Shown one piece after another: positions 8,843 to 18,403 of a stretch of 64,000 bases of DNA; within the stretch, counting starts at the first letter, position 1; each line of letters starts with the position of its first letter. The stretch lies in contig NZ_WNKW01000001.1 of the NCBI RefSeq assembly GCF_009720775.1, forward strand, positions 930,001-994,000, read 5' to 3'. The notes beneath the pieces are model-generated. The model was not told where the DNA came from. It worked only from the letters and a program-made list of their open reading frames with translations, and ran no database searches. The translations under genes were made by a program, and so were the position numbers. The stretch comes from Pseudoduganella danionis (GTDB lineage: Bacteria > Pseudomonadota > Gammaproteobacteria > Burkholderiales > Burkholderiaceae_D).

Positions 8843-10315
8843 TTAATCTTCCGGCAGAACTTCTTCGCGCCATTGCAGGCCATCGCGGCCGATCAGGGCC
8901 GAAGCGGCAGCAGGGCCCCAGGTACCGGAAGCGTAGGGCAGCGGGAAGCTGTCGTCCGATTCCCAGTTGTTGAGGATAGGTTCAACCCATTCCCACGCCG
9001 CTTCCAGTTCGTCGCCGCGCATGAACAGGGTTAGCTGGCCGCGCAGCACATCCAGCAGCAGGCGCTCGTAAGCATCCATGCGCGGGGATTTGAACGATTC
9101 GCGGAAATCCAGTTCCAGCTCGGCCTGTTTCAAGCGCATGCCGTCGCCCGGGGTCTTGGCCATCAGGTTCATGCGCAGGCCTTCGTCCGGCTGCAGACGG
9201 ATTACCAGCGAATTGGGCTGGAAGTTATTGGTCGGCTGGGCGAAGATCGAGTGCGGAATCTGTTTGAAGCGCACCACGATTTCGGCCAGACTGTCGGCCA
9301 TGCGCTTACCGGTACGCAGGTAGAACGGCACGCCGGCCCAGCGCCAGGTATCGATTTCCGCCTTCATGGCGACGAAGGTTTCGGTGCGCGAGTGTTCCGG
9401 TGCATCTGGCTCATCGCGGTAGCTCGGCACAGCCTTGCCATCCACATGGCCGGCGCGGTACTGGCCGCGCACAATGTTTTGTGCCAGCGTGGTCGGGGTG
9501 AATTTTTTCAGCGAACGCAGTACGTGCAGCTTGGCGTCACGCACGGCATCGGGTGCGATCGAGGTAGGTGGTTCCATCGCCACGATACACAGCAGTTGCA
9601 ACAGGTGGTTCTGCAGCATGTCGCGCAGCGCGCCCGAGGTGTCGTAGTAGCCGAGGCGGTTACCAACGCCGAGTTTTTCGGCAATGGTGATCTGCACGTC
9701 GGAGATCCATTCACGGCGCCACAGCGGCTCGAACAGGATGTTACCGAAGCGCAGAGCCAGCAGATTCTGTACGGTTTCTTTGCCCAGATAGTGGTCGATA
9801 CGGTAGATCTGCGATTCTTCGAACACCTTGCCCACTTCGGCGTTGATCTGTTTGGCCGAAGCCAGATCGCGGCCCAGCGGTTTTTCCAGCACCACGCGCG
9901 AATTCTGCGTGACCAGACCATTGGCTTTCAGGTTCTCGCAAATCTGTGAGAAGATGGCCGGTGGCGTGGCCAGATAATAGACCTTGGTGATCGCATCGTC
10001 CTTGCGCAGCGCATCGACCAGCGTGTGGTAGGTGCCGGCATCGGTGGCGTTCAGCGAGACATAGGTAATGCGCGCAGTGAACTTGGCCCACGCTGCCGCC
10101 GAAACGGTGGTCGCCTTGATATGCGGTTTCGACGTGGTTTCTATGGTGTGCAGGAATTCTTCCTGACTGGCGTCGGCACGGCCTACGCAGATGATGCGGG
10201 CCGAAGCCGGCAGATCGTTGGCCACATCGCGGGCAAACATCGCAGGCAGCAATTTGCGCATCGCCAGATCGCCGCTGCCGCCAAACAGAACCAGGTCAAA
10301 ATCGGTAAGAGCCAT
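8843..10315 (-). CDS. zwf: Glucose-6-phosphate 1-dehydrogenase
   Basis: 490 residues, the family's usual size. It oxidises glucose-6-phosphate to 6-phosphogluconolactone with NAD(P)+. The nucleotide-binding FGGSGDLAMRKLLP is at residues 11-24 and the substrate-binding signature RIDHYLGKE is near 172-180. First gene of zwf-hexR-tal. A promoter (TTGCAA, 17 bp, TAAATT on the minus strand) lies about 55 bp upstream, with a HexR-type box over its -10. The product feeds edd-eda, encoded 3 kb away. No classical 6-phosphogluconolactonase gene is visible in the window. Confidence 0.97.
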   Translation of the reverse strand: MALTDFDLVLFGGSGDLAMRKLLPAMFARDVANDLPASARIICVGRADASQEEFLHTIETTSKPHIKATTVSAAAWAKFTARITYVSLNATDAGTYHTLVDALRKDDAITKVYYLATPPAIFSQICENLKANGLVTQNSRVVLEKPLGRDLASAKQINAEVGKVFEESQIYRIDHYLGKETVQNLLALRFGNILFEPLWRREWISDVQITIAEKLGVGNRLGYYDTSGALRDMLQNHLLQLLCIVAMEPPTSIAPDAVRDAKLHVLRSLKKFTPTTLAQNIVRGQYRAGHVDGKAVPSYRDEPDAPEHSRTETFVAMKAEIDTWRWAGVPFYLRTGKRMADSLAEIVVRFKQIPHSIFAQPTNNFQPNSLVIRLQPDEGLRMNLMAKTPGDGMRLKQAELELDFRESFKSPRMDAYERLLLDVLRGQLTLFMRGDELEAAWEWVEPILNNWESDDSFPLPYASGTWGPAAASALIGRDGLQWREEVLPED

Positions 10316-10362
10316 AATAGTGTGAATTCGCAGTAAGTAGAGTGCAAAGAAAGGACTGCAGG

Positions 10363-10409
10363 TGTAAATTTACTACACGAATTGTTGACTTGCAAGAAAA
10401 TTTACTACA
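10363..10409 (-). promoter_or_regulatory. zwf promoter with two HexR-type operators
   Basis: Read on the minus strand, box 1 (10377-10363) is TGTAGTAAATTTACA. Box 2 (10409-10395) is TGTAGTAAATTTTCT, identical at 13 of 15 positions. Their centres are 32 bp apart, three helical turns. A promoter TTGCAA (10395-10390), 17 bp spacer, TAAATT (10372-10367) places box 1 over the -10 and box 2 at the -35 edge, as expected for repression. The motif matches the known HexR palindrome; binding itself is inference. Confidence 0.8.
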
Positions 10410-10472
10410 AAGTGCCGGAGGTGATGCTTGTGGCCCACGTCCGGCTGCTACCGTCGGTCGGGATGACAAAGT

Positions 10473-11372
10473 TTATTCCAAATACGGCACTTCCGTGCGG
10501 CCTGCCACGTCCACCCGTACGCGCAGCAGTTTGCCGCTGAGCGGATAGGCCGCCAGTTCCTCGGCCGGACGTGCGCCAGCGCTGGTGATGTAGAGCGTGC
10601 GCAGGTCGGCATCGCCAAACGCCAGCATGGTCGGGCAGCGCACCGGTAGTGGCAGTTCGCCGAGCAGCGTGCCATCCGGCGACAGCTTGACGAGGCGCGC
10701 GCCTTCGAACATGGCGACCCAGTAATTGCCTTCGCTATCGACTGCCGCGCCATCAGGACGGCCGCCGTAGTTATTCGCTTTATCGGCCGAGAACTGCATC
10801 AGCGTACGCTGGTTGCTCACGGTGCCGCTGTGCAGATTGAAATCGTAGCGCGACACGCGGTGGGCGCTGGTGTCGGCGTGGTACAGGCTGCGGTAGTCAG
10901 GGCTGAAACCGAGACCATTGGAATTGGTCACGCCGCCCGACCATGCCAGACGCACCTGACCTTTTTCCAGTACATACATTTCCGCTGCCGGCTTGTCGCG
11001 CGGCTCGTAGATGGTGCCGACCCAGAAGCGGCCCGCGCCATCCACATGGCCGTCATTGAAGCGGGCGATGCTGGTGTCATAAGGCGCTGGCGCGATGGGT
11101 GTCAGGCGTACTGCCTCGCTACTGGTATCGAGGTGGGCAAAGCCGCTGCGCATGGCCACGATCAGGCCACCGCGCTGGCACAGCGCCAGCGTGGCCGGTT
11201 CGCTGTCCAGCTTCCAGGCACGGTGTGCGCCCGTAGCGGGATCGAGCCGGTGCACGGTGAATGCGGGAATATCGACCCAGTACACGGCCTGCTCCTGCGG
11301 GTGCCACAGCGGGCATTCGCCCGTCTGCATCACCGCGTCGTAAGCGACGCTGATTTCGCTAGTGTTCATCAT
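10473..11372 (-). CDS. SMP-30/gluconolactonase/LRE family protein
   Basis: 299 residues, a six-bladed propeller of the SMP-30 family. The metal ligands expected for the family are in place: Glu-19 in TGECPLWHP, an Asn near 150 in [10 protein letters not shown] and an Asp near 205 in [12 protein letters not shown]. The family hydrolyses sugar lactones. The start ATGATG at 11372 overlaps the pgi stop, so it is coupled to pgi and should share its HexR control. Because no pgl is seen beside zwf or edd, it may hydrolyse 6-phosphogluconolactone here; this is a hypothesis. It could instead act on unphosphorylated aldonolactones. Confidence 0.85.
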   Translation of the reverse strand: MMNTSEISVAYDAVMQTGECPLWHPQEQAVYWVDIPAFTVHRLDPATGAHRAWKLDSEPATLALCQRGGLIVAMRSGFAHLDTSSEAVRLTPIAPAPYDTSIARFNDGHVDGAGRFWVGTIYEPRDKPAAEMYVLEKGQVRLAWSGGVTNSNGLGFSPDYRSLYHADTSAHRVSRYDFNLHSGTVSNQRTLMQFSADKANNYGGRPDGAAVDSEGNYWVAMFEGARLVKLSPDGTLLGELPLPVRCPTMLAFGDADLRTLYITSAGARPAEELAAYPLSGKLLRVRVDVAGRTEVPYLE

Positions 11373-13018
11373 AGGTGCTGCGCTGCCTTGGCCATGACGA
11401 TCAGGCCGTTGGTGGAGCTGTCGTGACGTTCCGGCTGTACGCTGCCCGTCAGTTCGGCCTGAATGTTCTTGGCCAGTACCTTGCCCAGTTCTACGCCCCA
11501 CTGGTCGAAGCTGTTGACGTCCCAGATGGCGCCTTGCACAAAGGTCTTGTGTTCGTACAGAGCGATCAGCGCGCCCAGTGCGGACGGGGTGAGCTGGTCC
11601 ATCAGGATGGTGTTGGAAGGGCGGTTGCCGGGGAAGACCTTGTGCGGCAGCAGCGCTTCGATTTCAGCGGCACTCAGATTCAGCGCCTGCAGATCGGCAC
11701 GGGCTTCTTCTGCCGTTTTACCTTTCATGAAGGCTTCCGACTGGGCGAAGCAGTTGGCCAGCAGGGCATCGTGGTGGCCGGCCAGATCATGGGTGGCGCG
11801 CAGGGTGGCGATGAAATCCATAGGCGTGACATCGGTACCCTGATGCAGGAGCTGGAAGTAGGCATGCTGGGCGTTGGTGCCGCACTCGCCCCAGACCACC
11901 GGGCAGGTCGGCGTATCGACCGCGGCGCCGCCACGGGTAACACGTTTGCCGTTGCTTTCCATGTCGAGCTGCTGCAGATAGGCCGGGAAGCGGCTCAGGT
12001 CCTGATGGTAGGGCGCGATCGAGAGCGAACCGGCATCGAGGAACTGGCGGTTCCAGAAGCCCACCATGGCCAGCAGCACCGGCATGTTCTGCTCCAGCGG
12101 CGCAGTGCGGAAATGTTCGTCCATGGCATGCGCGCCAGCGAGGAAATCGTTGAAGTAGCCAAAGCCCACGGCCAGTGCCAGCGACAGGCCGATGGCCGAC
12201 CACACCGAATAGCGGCCACCCACCCAGTCCCAGAACGGGAACATATTGGCGGTATCGATGCCGAAGGCGCTGACGGCCTGCTTGTTGGTGGAGACGGCGA
12301 CGAAGTGGCGCGGCAGATCGGCTTCCGTGGCCGACTGCAGGAACCAGTGGCGCGCGGTATCGGCGTTGAGCATGGTCTCGGCCGTGGTAAAAGTTTTCGA
12401 AGCGACGATGAATAGCGTGGTTTCGGGATTGACCTGCGCCAGTGCGGCGTCCATGTCGTGGCCGTCGACGTTGGAGACGAAGTGCATTTTCAGGCGCGGG
12501 TGGCTGTAGGAGCGTAGGGCCAGCACGGCCATTTTCGGACCCAGATCGGAACCGCCGATGCCGATGTTGATCACGTCCGTGATCGGTTTGCCCGTATAGC
12601 CCAGCCATGCGCCGCTGCGTACGCGGTCGGTGAAATCCTTGATCTGGTCCAGCACCGCATGCACGTCACGTCCTATATCCTGCCCATCCACCACCAGCGA
12701 TTTGCCGCGCGGCATACGCAGAGCCGTGTGCAGCACGGCGCGTTGTTCGGTAAGATTGATTTTCTCGCCAGCGAACATGGCGTCGCGCAGGCGCTCTACG
12801 CCGCGTTCACGTGCCAGGTCGAGCAGCAGTTCTACTGTGCGGCCATCGAGGCGGTTCTTCGAATAGTCGAGGAACAGGCCGGCAGCATCTACTGTCAGTT
12901 TGGGGAAGCGCTGGGCGTCATCGGCAAACAGTTGGCGCATCTGCCAGTTGCGGGCATCCGTAGCGTGGCTGGCAAGGGCTAGAAAACTGGAGGTAGAGGT
13001 CAGAGCTGGCTGGCGCAT
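11369..13018 (-). CDS. pgi: Glucose-6-phosphate isomerase
   Basis: 549 residues from ATG 13018; the frame stays open to 13081, but the extra 21 residues are unlike PGI and would run into the promoter zone. It interconverts glucose-6-phosphate and fructose-6-phosphate. Visible signatures are [11 protein letters not shown] near 150, the [15 protein letters not shown] block near 255, [20 protein letters not shown] near 375 and DQWGVELGK near 500. It heads a two-gene unit with the SMP-30 lactonase. A HexR-type box lies 72 bp upstream, so pgi appears to belong to the same regulon as zwf and edd, fitting recycling of fructose-6-phosphate into the Entner-Doudoroff route. Confidence 0.96.
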   Translation of the reverse strand: MRQPALTSTSSFLALASHATDARNWQMRQLFADDAQRFPKLTVDAAGLFLDYSKNRLDGRTVELLLDLARERGVERLRDAMFAGEKINLTEQRAVLHTALRMPRGKSLVVDGQDIGRDVHAVLDQIKDFTDRVRSGAWLGYTGKPITDVINIGIGGSDLGPKMAVLALRSYSHPRLKMHFVSNVDGHDMDAALAQVNPETTLFIVASKTFTTAETMLNADTARHWFLQSATEADLPRHFVAVSTNKQAVSAFGIDTANMFPFWDWVGGRYSVWSAIGLSLALAVGFGYFNDFLAGAHAMDEHFRTAPLEQNMPVLLAMVGFWNRQFLDAGSLSIAPYHQDLSRFPAYLQQLDMESNGKRVTRGGAAVDTPTCPVVWGECGTNAQHAYFQLLHQGTDVTPMDFIATLRATHDLAGHHDALLANCFAQSEAFMKGKTAEEARADLQALNLSAAEIEALLPHKVFPGNRPSNTILMDQLTPSALGALIALYEHKTFVQGAIWDVNSFDQWGVELGKVLAKNIQAELTGSVQPERHDSSTNGLIVMAKAAQHL

Positions 13019-13089
13019 AATAGTCGGCGTAGTAAGAGCTGATTGTGAGAGCTGATGGAGGGGATGCGGGATATCATACATTAAAAACA

Positions 13090-13104
13090 GGTAAATTCAC
13101 TACG
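13090..13104 (-). promoter_or_regulatory. HexR-type operator upstream of pgi
   Basis: On the minus strand it reads CGTAGTGAATTTACC, 12 of 15 positions equal to the zwf box 1 and in the same orientation relative to the gene. It lies 72 bp before the pgi start. Confidence 0.6.
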
Positions 13105-13211
13105 TTTACTTGTCTGGCTTGCGTTTTTCGTATTGGAGTAGGGGTGTTTTAGCTTGCGCCGGCCACCGATAGCTTGGTGCATCGTCGCTTTTTGGCCTGT
13201 CTGCGCACCAA

Positions 13212-13260
13212 AGTAGTAAAGAAAAGGCTGGCTGATCCGAAAATTTGTAGTAAAATTTCA
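13212..13260 (+). promoter_or_regulatory. HexR-type operator and upstream half-site before edd
   Basis: TGTAGTAAAATTTCA at 13246-13260 equals the zwf box 1 at 13 of 15 positions and ends 25 bp before the edd ATG. A half-site AGTAGTAAA lies at 13212-13220, 34 bp upstream, close to the 32 bp spacing of the zwf pair. TAAAAT inside the main box could be a -10, but no good -35 was found. Confidence 0.7.
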
Positions 13261-13285
13261 CGGAATTCATTCATAAGGAACGATC

Positions 13286-15208
13286 ATGGCGTTGCATCCA
13301 GTCCTAGAAACCGTCACCGCGCGCATCATCGAGCGCAGCAAACCTTCGCGTGGCGCCTATCTGGCCCACCTCGAAGCGGCCCGTATCAAAGGCGTACAGC
13401 GCGGCGCGCTGTCGTGTACCAATCTGGCGCACGGTTTTGCGGCTTTCCCTGCCAACGACAAACTGGTGCTGAAGGAAGTGAAGAAGCCTTCCGTCGCCAT
13501 CATCTCTTCCTATAACGACATGCTGTCGGCGCACCAGCCGTTCGAAGGCTATCCGCAACTGATCAAGCAAGCCGTGCGCGAAGTGGGCGCAGTCGCCCAG
13601 TTCGCGGGCGGCGCACCGGCCATGTGCGACGGCGTGACGCAGGGCCAGCCCGGCATGGAACTGTCGCTGTTCTCGCGCGACGCCATCGCCATGGCGGCGG
13701 CGGTCGCCCTGTCGCACAATATGTTCGACTCGGCCGTGTATCTGGGCGTGTGCGACAAGATCGTACCGGGCCTGCTGATCGGCGCGCTGCACTTCGGCCA
13801 CCTGCCAGCCGTGTTCGTGCCGGCCGGCCCGATGACTACCGGCCTGTCGAATTCGGAAAAAGCCAAGATCCGCCAGTTGTACGCGCAAGGTAAAGTGGGC
13901 CGCGAAGAACTGCTGGAAGGCGAAGCCAAGTCCTACCATGGCGCCGGCACCTGCACCTTCTACGGCACCGCCAACAGCAACCAGATGCTGATGGAAGTGA
14001 TGGGCCTGCACCTGCCGGGTGCGGCCTTCATCAGCCCGAATACGCCGCTACGCGATGAACTGACCAAGGCCGCGGCACGCCGCGCGGCCGTGATCACGGC
14101 GCAATCGGATGAGTACCTGCCGGTCGGTCATGTGGTGGATGAAAAGTCCATCGTCAACGCCATCGTGGCACTGCTGACCACGGGCGGCTCCACCAACCAC
14201 ACGCTGCACCTGGTTGCCATCGCCAAAGCGGCCGGCATCGTGATCGACTGGAACGACTTCGACGAACTGTCGCGCGTGGTGCCGCTGCTGACCCGCATCT
14301 ACCCGAACGGCGACGCCGATGTGAACCACTTCCACGCTGCCGGCGGTACGGGTTTCGTGATCCGCGAACTGCTCGACGCTGGCCTGCTGCATGACGACGT
14401 CACCACCATACTGGGCAAAGGCCTGCGTGCCCACGCTGCCGAGCCTTTCCTGGGCGAGAACGGTCAGGGCGTGGTGTGGAAAGACGCGCCGCTGGAATCG
14501 GGCGACGAAAAAGTGCTGCGCAAAGCAGGCGCGCCATTCTCGGCCGACGGCGGCATGGTACTGGTCAAGGGTAATCTGGGCCGCGCCGTGATGAAAGTCT
14601 CGGCCGTGAAGCCCGAGCACCGCACGGTGGAAGCACCAGCGCTGGTGTTTAATTCGCAGGAAGCCTTCATGGCTGACTACAAGGCCGGCAAGCTTGATCG
14701 CGATTTCGTGGCCGTGATCCGCTTCCAGGGTCCGCGCGCCAACGGCATGCCGGAGTTGCATGCACTGACCCCGGCACTGGCCAACCTGCAGGATGCCGGC
14801 CGCCATGTGGCGCTGGTGACGGATGGCCGTATGTCGGGCGCATCGGGCAAAGTGCCAGCGGCGATTCACGTATCGCCGGAAATTCTGGCTGGCGGCCCGC
14901 TCGGTCTGGTGCGCGATGGCGACATGATTCGCCTGTGCGCCAACACTGGCACGCTGGAAGCACTAGTCGATAGCGCGGCATGGCATGCACGTGCCATGGC
15001 CACGGCCGACCTGTCGCCGAATCAGGTGGGCATGGGCCGCGAGCTGTTCGCCATGTTCCGTAACAGCGTATGCGAAGCCGAGAAAGGTGCGACCACCTTC
15101 CCGCTGCCATCGCCTATCCCTACCACGGTAGGCCTGCACGACCAAGACCCGGTAGGTAATACCGTACCGGGTTCCGACGAAGATTTCTCGATGAAGAAAG
15201 AAGCCTAA
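13286..15208 (+). CDS. edd: Phosphogluconate dehydratase
   Basis: 640 residues of the IlvD/Edd family. It dehydrates 6-phosphogluconate to 2-keto-3-deoxy-6-phosphogluconate using an iron-sulfur cluster. The cluster-binding region is visible as [15 protein letters not shown] near residue 110, and the Edd-type block [17 protein letters not shown] lies near 515. Shine-Dalgarno AAGGAA is 6-7 bp before ATG 13286. It is followed by eda after 2 bp and preceded by HexR-type sites. Length and motifs fit Edd rather than IlvD, and the eda neighbour confirms it. Confidence 0.97.
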   Translation: MALHPVLETVTARIIERSKPSRGAYLAHLEAARIKGVQRGALSCTNLAHGFAAFPANDKLVLKEVKKPSVAIISSYNDMLSAHQPFEGYPQLIKQAVREVGAVAQFAGGAPAMCDGVTQGQPGMELSLFSRDAIAMAAAVALSHNMFDSAVYLGVCDKIVPGLLIGALHFGHLPAVFVPAGPMTTGLSNSEKAKIRQLYAQGKVGREELLEGEAKSYHGAGTCTFYGTANSNQMLMEVMGLHLPGAAFISPNTPLRDELTKAAARRAAVITAQSDEYLPVGHVVDEKSIVNAIVALLTTGGSTNHTLHLVAIAKAAGIVIDWNDFDELSRVVPLLTRIYPNGDADVNHFHAAGGTGFVIRELLDAGLLHDDVTTILGKGLRAHAAEPFLGENGQGVVWKDAPLESGDEKVLRKAGAPFSADGGMVLVKGNLGRAVMKVSAVKPEHRTVEAPALVFNSQEAFMADYKAGKLDRDFVAVIRFQGPRANGMPELHALTPALANLQDAGRHVALVTDGRMSGASGKVPAAIHVSPEILAGGPLGLVRDGDMIRLCANTGTLEALVDSAAWHARAMATADLSPNQVGMGRELFAMFRNSVCEAEKGATTFPLPSPIPTTVGLHDQDPVGNTVPGSDEDFSMKKEA

Positions 15209-15210
15209 TC

Positions 15211-15840
15211 ATGACCATGACTCTGCTCGACATTATGCGTACATCCGCCGTGATCCCCGTGATCGCGATCGACGAACCTGAACACGCCGTGCCACTGGCA
15301 CGTGCGCTGGTCGCTGGCGGTATCCGCGTGCTGGAAGTTACGCTGCGCACCAAGCACGGTCTGGGTGCCATCAAGGCCATGTCGGAAGTGGAAGGCGCCA
15401 TCGTCGGCGTCGGTACGCTGACCCAGTCGGACGAATTCGCGGCGGCACGTGATGCCGGCGCCGTGTTCGGCGTATCGCCGGGCCTGACCCCAGCGCTGAT
15501 CGCTGCTGCCAAGAGCAGCGGCCTGCCGTTGCTGCCGGGTGTGATGACGCCTTCGGAAATCATGGCTGCGCGCGAGCAGGGCTTCCGTCAGTTGAAACTG
15601 TTCCCTGCCGTACCGGCAGGTGGCGTGGGCATGCTGAACGCCATCGGCGGCCCGCTGCCGGACGTAACCTTCTGCCCGACCGGCGGCATTTCGCAAGACA
15701 CCGCGTCGCAATTCCTCGCGCTGAAAAACGTCGCCTGCGTAGGTGGTTCGTGGCTCACGCCGAAAGACGCCATCGCCGCTGGCGACTGGGAGCGCATCAC
15801 CGATCTGGCCAAAGCTGCCAGCGGCCTGCGTTCGCTCTAA
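15211..15840 (+). CDS. eda: KDPG aldolase (2-dehydro-3-deoxy-phosphogluconate aldolase)
   Basis: 209 residues. It splits 2-keto-3-deoxy-6-phosphogluconate into pyruvate and glyceraldehyde-3-phosphate, the last step of the Entner-Doudoroff pathway. The catalytic Glu-42 and Arg-46 are in LEVTLRT and the Schiff-base Lys-129 is in RQLKLFPA. The gene starts 2 bp after edd; ATG 15211 and 15217 are both possible (MTMTLL). A strong terminator follows 17 bp after the stop. Confidence 0.97.
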   Translation: MTMTLLDIMRTSAVIPVIAIDEPEHAVPLARALVAGGIRVLEVTLRTKHGLGAIKAMSEVEGAIVGVGTLTQSDEFAAARDAGAVFGVSPGLTPALIAAAKSSGLPLLPGVMTPSEIMAAREQGFRQLKLFPAVPAGGVGMLNAIGGPLPDVTFCPTGGISQDTASQFLALKNVACVGGSWLTPKDAIAAGDWERITDLAKAASGLRSL

Positions 15841-15856
15841 GTACCGTCTCCCTTGG

Positions 15857-15896
15857 ACGTGGTGTGACCGCTGCGGCGGCACACCACGTTTTTTTA
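15857..15896 (+). terminator. Rho-independent terminator of edd-eda
   Basis: ACGTGGTGTG pairs perfectly with CACACCACGT (10 bp) around a 13 nt GC-rich loop, followed by a run of seven to eight Ts. Confidence 0.95.
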
Positions 15897-15900
15897 TTCT

Positions 15901-16026
15901 GGGGTCAGGTCGGGCAAGATGCAGGTGTCAGGTCGGGCAACGGGGCAAATTGCGAAACAGCATCAGCTACGCTCGAGGCTGCACATTTGCCCGACCTGAC
16001 ACCTGCACTTTGCCCGACCTGACCCC
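15901..16026. repeat. Nested inverted repeat, REP/REPIN-like element
   Basis: Two 40 bp arms (15901-15940 and 15987-16026) are reverse complements except for two bases, around a 46 bp loop. Each arm contains two direct copies of the unit GTCAGGTCGGGCAA, giving four copies in head-head/tail-tail order. The unit ends in GGGG at the outer edges and GGTG at the inner ones. The shape is that of paired REP sequences mobilised by RAYT transposases; no RAYT gene is in the window. It lies between the eda terminator and the 3' end of the next gene. Confidence 0.75.
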
Positions 16027-16031
16027 GAGTT

Positions 16032-16547
16032 TTAGAACTGCTGGGGCAGGCAGTGCAGGCCCGCTTCGGTGGCCAGTTTGAGGACGGGGGCGGCGAGGGC
16101 GGCGTCGCGGTAGTACAGGATGTTGGTGTCATCCCAGCCGGCGGCATAGATGCAGCCCAGTTCCGGCATGATGATGAACTGGGCAGGCACGCCGTAATCG
16201 CTGTAGCTGCACTGGCGCAGATAGCCTGCCTTGTCGTTGTAGCGTTTGATGACCAGCTTGGCCTTGGCGGGCCAGCGGCCGCGGTAGCGTACTGTGTACA
16301 GTGGCGTGAGGTCGTACAGCGCGCCCCAGTGCTGGGCGAACAGGCGGTTGCGGCGTTCGCGCTCGGCGCCTTCGTAGCAGTCCAGCAGATGCCATTCGCT
16401 TTCATCTTCCAGCCAGTGGTCGAATACGGAGATGGCCATGCCTTGCAGGCCGCCGTCGCCGGCCAGTTCGCGGATCTGCTGCAGTTGCGGGAACTGGCGC
16501 TGGATTTCTTCAGTCACGCTGGCTTGAGCGCGGGACAACATTTTCAT
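16032..16547 (-). CDS. Hypothetical protein
   Basis: 171 residues from ATG 16547, chosen because AAGGAAAG sits 5 bp upstream; the open frame extends to 16697 but is then poor in protein-like content. No signal peptide, membrane segment or known catalytic motif is visible. The protein is rich in aromatic residues (YGVPAQFIIMPELGC, WDDTNILYYRD), suggesting a compact globular cytoplasmic fold. Its stop lies 5 bp from the REP-like element. I do not recognise the family. The start and good codon use support a real gene. Confidence 0.7.
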   Translation of the reverse strand: MKMLSRAQASVTEEIQRQFPQLQQIRELAGDGGLQGMAISVFDHWLEDESEWHLLDCYEGAERERRNRLFAQHWGALYDLTPLYTVRYRGRWPAKAKLVIKRYNDKAGYLRQCSYSDYGVPAQFIIMPELGCIYAAGWDDTNILYYRDAALAAPVLKLATEAGLHCLPQQF

Positions 16548-16629
16548 AACTTTCCTTCTGTATAGCGGTGCTTGCTGCGCAGCAGTATAACCCCTTACTG
16601 CGCACTGCAAGGCGGCAATTGCGATTTGC

Positions 16630-17526
16630 CTAGCTGACTGCGGCAATAATCTGTGCGCGCAACCACTGGTGCGCGGCATCGCGGTGCACGCGTTCATGCC
16701 ACAGCATGGCCATGCGGAAGCCCGGCACTTCTACCGGCGGCGCGACGCTGCGCAGGGCGGGATTGCTGCGTACCAGCCGCTCGGGCAGCATGGCCACCAG
16801 ATCGGTTTGCGCCAGCGCTGCCATGACAAACAGGAAGTGCGGCACGGACAGCGCCACGTGGCGTGTCAGGCCGGATGCCGCCAGTGCCTGATCGGTCACG
16901 CCGCTAAAGCCGCCGCCATTGGGCGAGACGATGACATGATCCAGCGCACAGAACTGGCTCAGGCTGGGGCGGCGTTTCAGGCGCGGATGGCCTTGCCGCC
17001 CCGCCAGCACATAGCGCTCCTCGAACAGCAGGCGATGGCGCATGCCGGCTGGCGCTTCCGTCTCGGTGTGAAACGCCAGATCGATCTCTCCCTGTTCGGC
17101 CTGACGGCTGATGCGCGGCGGCGCCAGTTCCACCACGGCCAGCCGGCTAGCCGGTGCTGCAGTGCGGATGGTCGCCAGTGCGGGTAGCACGATGGTTGAT
17201 TCGCCATAGTCGGTAGCGGCAACGCGCCAGGTATTGCTGGCCGCTGCGGGATCGAAGGCGGCGCTGGGCGCAACTGCATGTTCGAGTGCTGCCAGCGCCA
17301 GCCGCAAGGGTTCGCGCAGCGCTTCGGCTCTGGCAGTCGGCTGCATGCCGCGTGGACCGGGCAGCAGCAGGGGATCGCCGAAAATTTCGCGCAGGCGTGC
17401 CAGATGCACGCTGATGGAAGGCTGGGAGAAGTGCAGCCGTTTTGCCGCACGGGTGACATTGTGCTCGGCCAGCAGCACATCCAGCGTCACCAGCAGGTTG
17501 AGGTCTATGCTGCGTAAATTAATCAT
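16630..17526 (-). CDS. LysR family transcriptional regulator
   Basis: 298 residues: N-terminal winged helix-turn-helix (IDLNLLVTLDVLLAEHNVTRAAKRLHFSQPSISVHLARLRE) and a substrate-binding-type effector domain. It is divergent from the quinone reductase gene with 90 bp between the starts. In that gap a palindrome GAAAT-N11-ATTTC has the exact T-N11-A spacing of LysR operators. It therefore probably controls the reductase gene and itself. Its ligand is unknown. The N-terminus (INLRSIDLNLL) resembles NodD-like members. Confidence 0.92.
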   Translation of the reverse strand: MINLRSIDLNLLVTLDVLLAEHNVTRAAKRLHFSQPSISVHLARLREIFGDPLLLPGPRGMQPTARAEALREPLRLALAALEHAVAPSAAFDPAAASNTWRVAATDYGESTIVLPALATIRTAAPASRLAVVELAPPRISRQAEQGEIDLAFHTETEAPAGMRHRLLFEERYVLAGRQGHPRLKRRPSLSQFCALDHVIVSPNGGGFSGVTDQALAASGLTRHVALSVPHFLFVMAALAQTDLVAMLPERLVRSNPALRSVAPPVEVPGFRMAMLWHERVHRDAAHQWLRAQIIAAVS

Positions 17527-17536
17527 GACTATACCT

Positions 17537-17557
17537 GAAATACTGGAAATTCATTTC
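17537..17557. promoter_or_regulatory. LysR-type T-N11-A operator
   Basis: GAAAT, 11 bp, ATTTC, centred between the divergent LysR and reductase genes. Direct repeats ACTATACCT flank it at 17528-17536 and 17559-17567, 31 bp apart (three turns). Confidence 0.6.
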
Positions 17558-17616
17558 TACTATACCTCATGGCGCCCTAAGCTTTAGTCTTTCCCTCAAC
17601 TAGCCGGAGCCAGACC

Positions 17617-18393
17617 ATGAATGTATTGATTGTTTATGCCCATCCCGAAGCGCAGTCGCTGAATGGCGCCCTGAAGGATTTCACTGTGAGCCATCTGCAG
17701 GCAGCCGGCCATCAGGTGCAGGTATCGGACCTGTATGCCATGCAGTGGAAGGCTGCGTTCGACGCGGATGATATCGTCGGTGGTCCGCAGGGCCAGCGTT
17801 TCGATGCTTCGCGCGATTCCCAGTATGCCTACGCCAACGGCTTGCAGAGTGCCGATATCGCCGCCGAGCAGGACAAATTGCGCTGGGCCGATATGGTGAT
17901 CTTCCAGTTCCCGCTGTGGTGGTTCTCCATGCCGGCCATCATGAAGGGCTGGTTTGATCGCGTGTATGCCTACGGCTTCGGCTATGGTGTGGGTGAACAC
18001 TCGGATGCACGCTGGGGCGACCGCTATGGCGAAGGCACGCTGGCTGGCAAGCGCGCCATGCTGGTGGTGACGACGGGCGGCTGGGAGTCGCACTACAGCG
18101 CGCGTGGCATCAACGGCCCGATAGACGATATTCTATTCCCCATTCAGCACGGCTTGCTGTTCTATCCGGGTTTTGCCGTGCTGCCGCCGCTGGTGATTTA
18201 CCGTACCAGCCGCATGGATCAGGCGCGCTACGCCAGCGTGCAGCAGGAACTGGCGCAGCGGCTGGACCGGCTGGCAACGATGGCGCCCATCCCTTATCGT
18301 GCGCAGAACCATGGCGATTATCTGATCCCCGCCCTGACGCTGAAAGAGGACGTGGCGGCGGGCCAGAGCGGCTTTGCGGCCCACCGCATGTAG
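17617..18393 (+). CDS. NAD(P)H-dependent quinone oxidoreductase, flavodoxin-like fold
   Basis: 258 residues starting MNVLIVYAHPEAQSLNGALKD, the signature opening of the NQO/MdaB/KefF-type flavodoxin fold. FPLWWFSMPAIMKGWFDRV near residue 105 is the flavin and active-site segment of this family. It should reduce quinones or electrophiles with two electrons, FMN or FAD bound. Shine-Dalgarno is weak (AGCCGGAG about 10 bp upstream). It is divergent from a LysR regulator, a common arrangement for inducible quinone detoxification. It converges with the P450 gene with a 10 bp gap. Confidence 0.9.
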   Translation: MNVLIVYAHPEAQSLNGALKDFTVSHLQAAGHQVQVSDLYAMQWKAAFDADDIVGGPQGQRFDASRDSQYAYANGLQSADIAAEQDKLRWADMVIFQFPLWWFSMPAIMKGWFDRVYAYGFGYGVGEHSDARWGDRYGEGTLAGKRAMLVVTTGGWESHYSARGINGPIDDILFPIQHGLLFYPGFAVLPPLVIYRTSRMDQARYASVQQELAQRLDRLATMAPIPYRAQNHGDYLIPALTLKEDVAAGQSGFAAHRM

Positions 18394-18403
18394 CGCGGAC
18401 GGC

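Noticed and set aside
13030..13038. Extra HexR-like half-site in the pgi leader
   Set aside because: A single short half-site with two mismatches; too weak to call.
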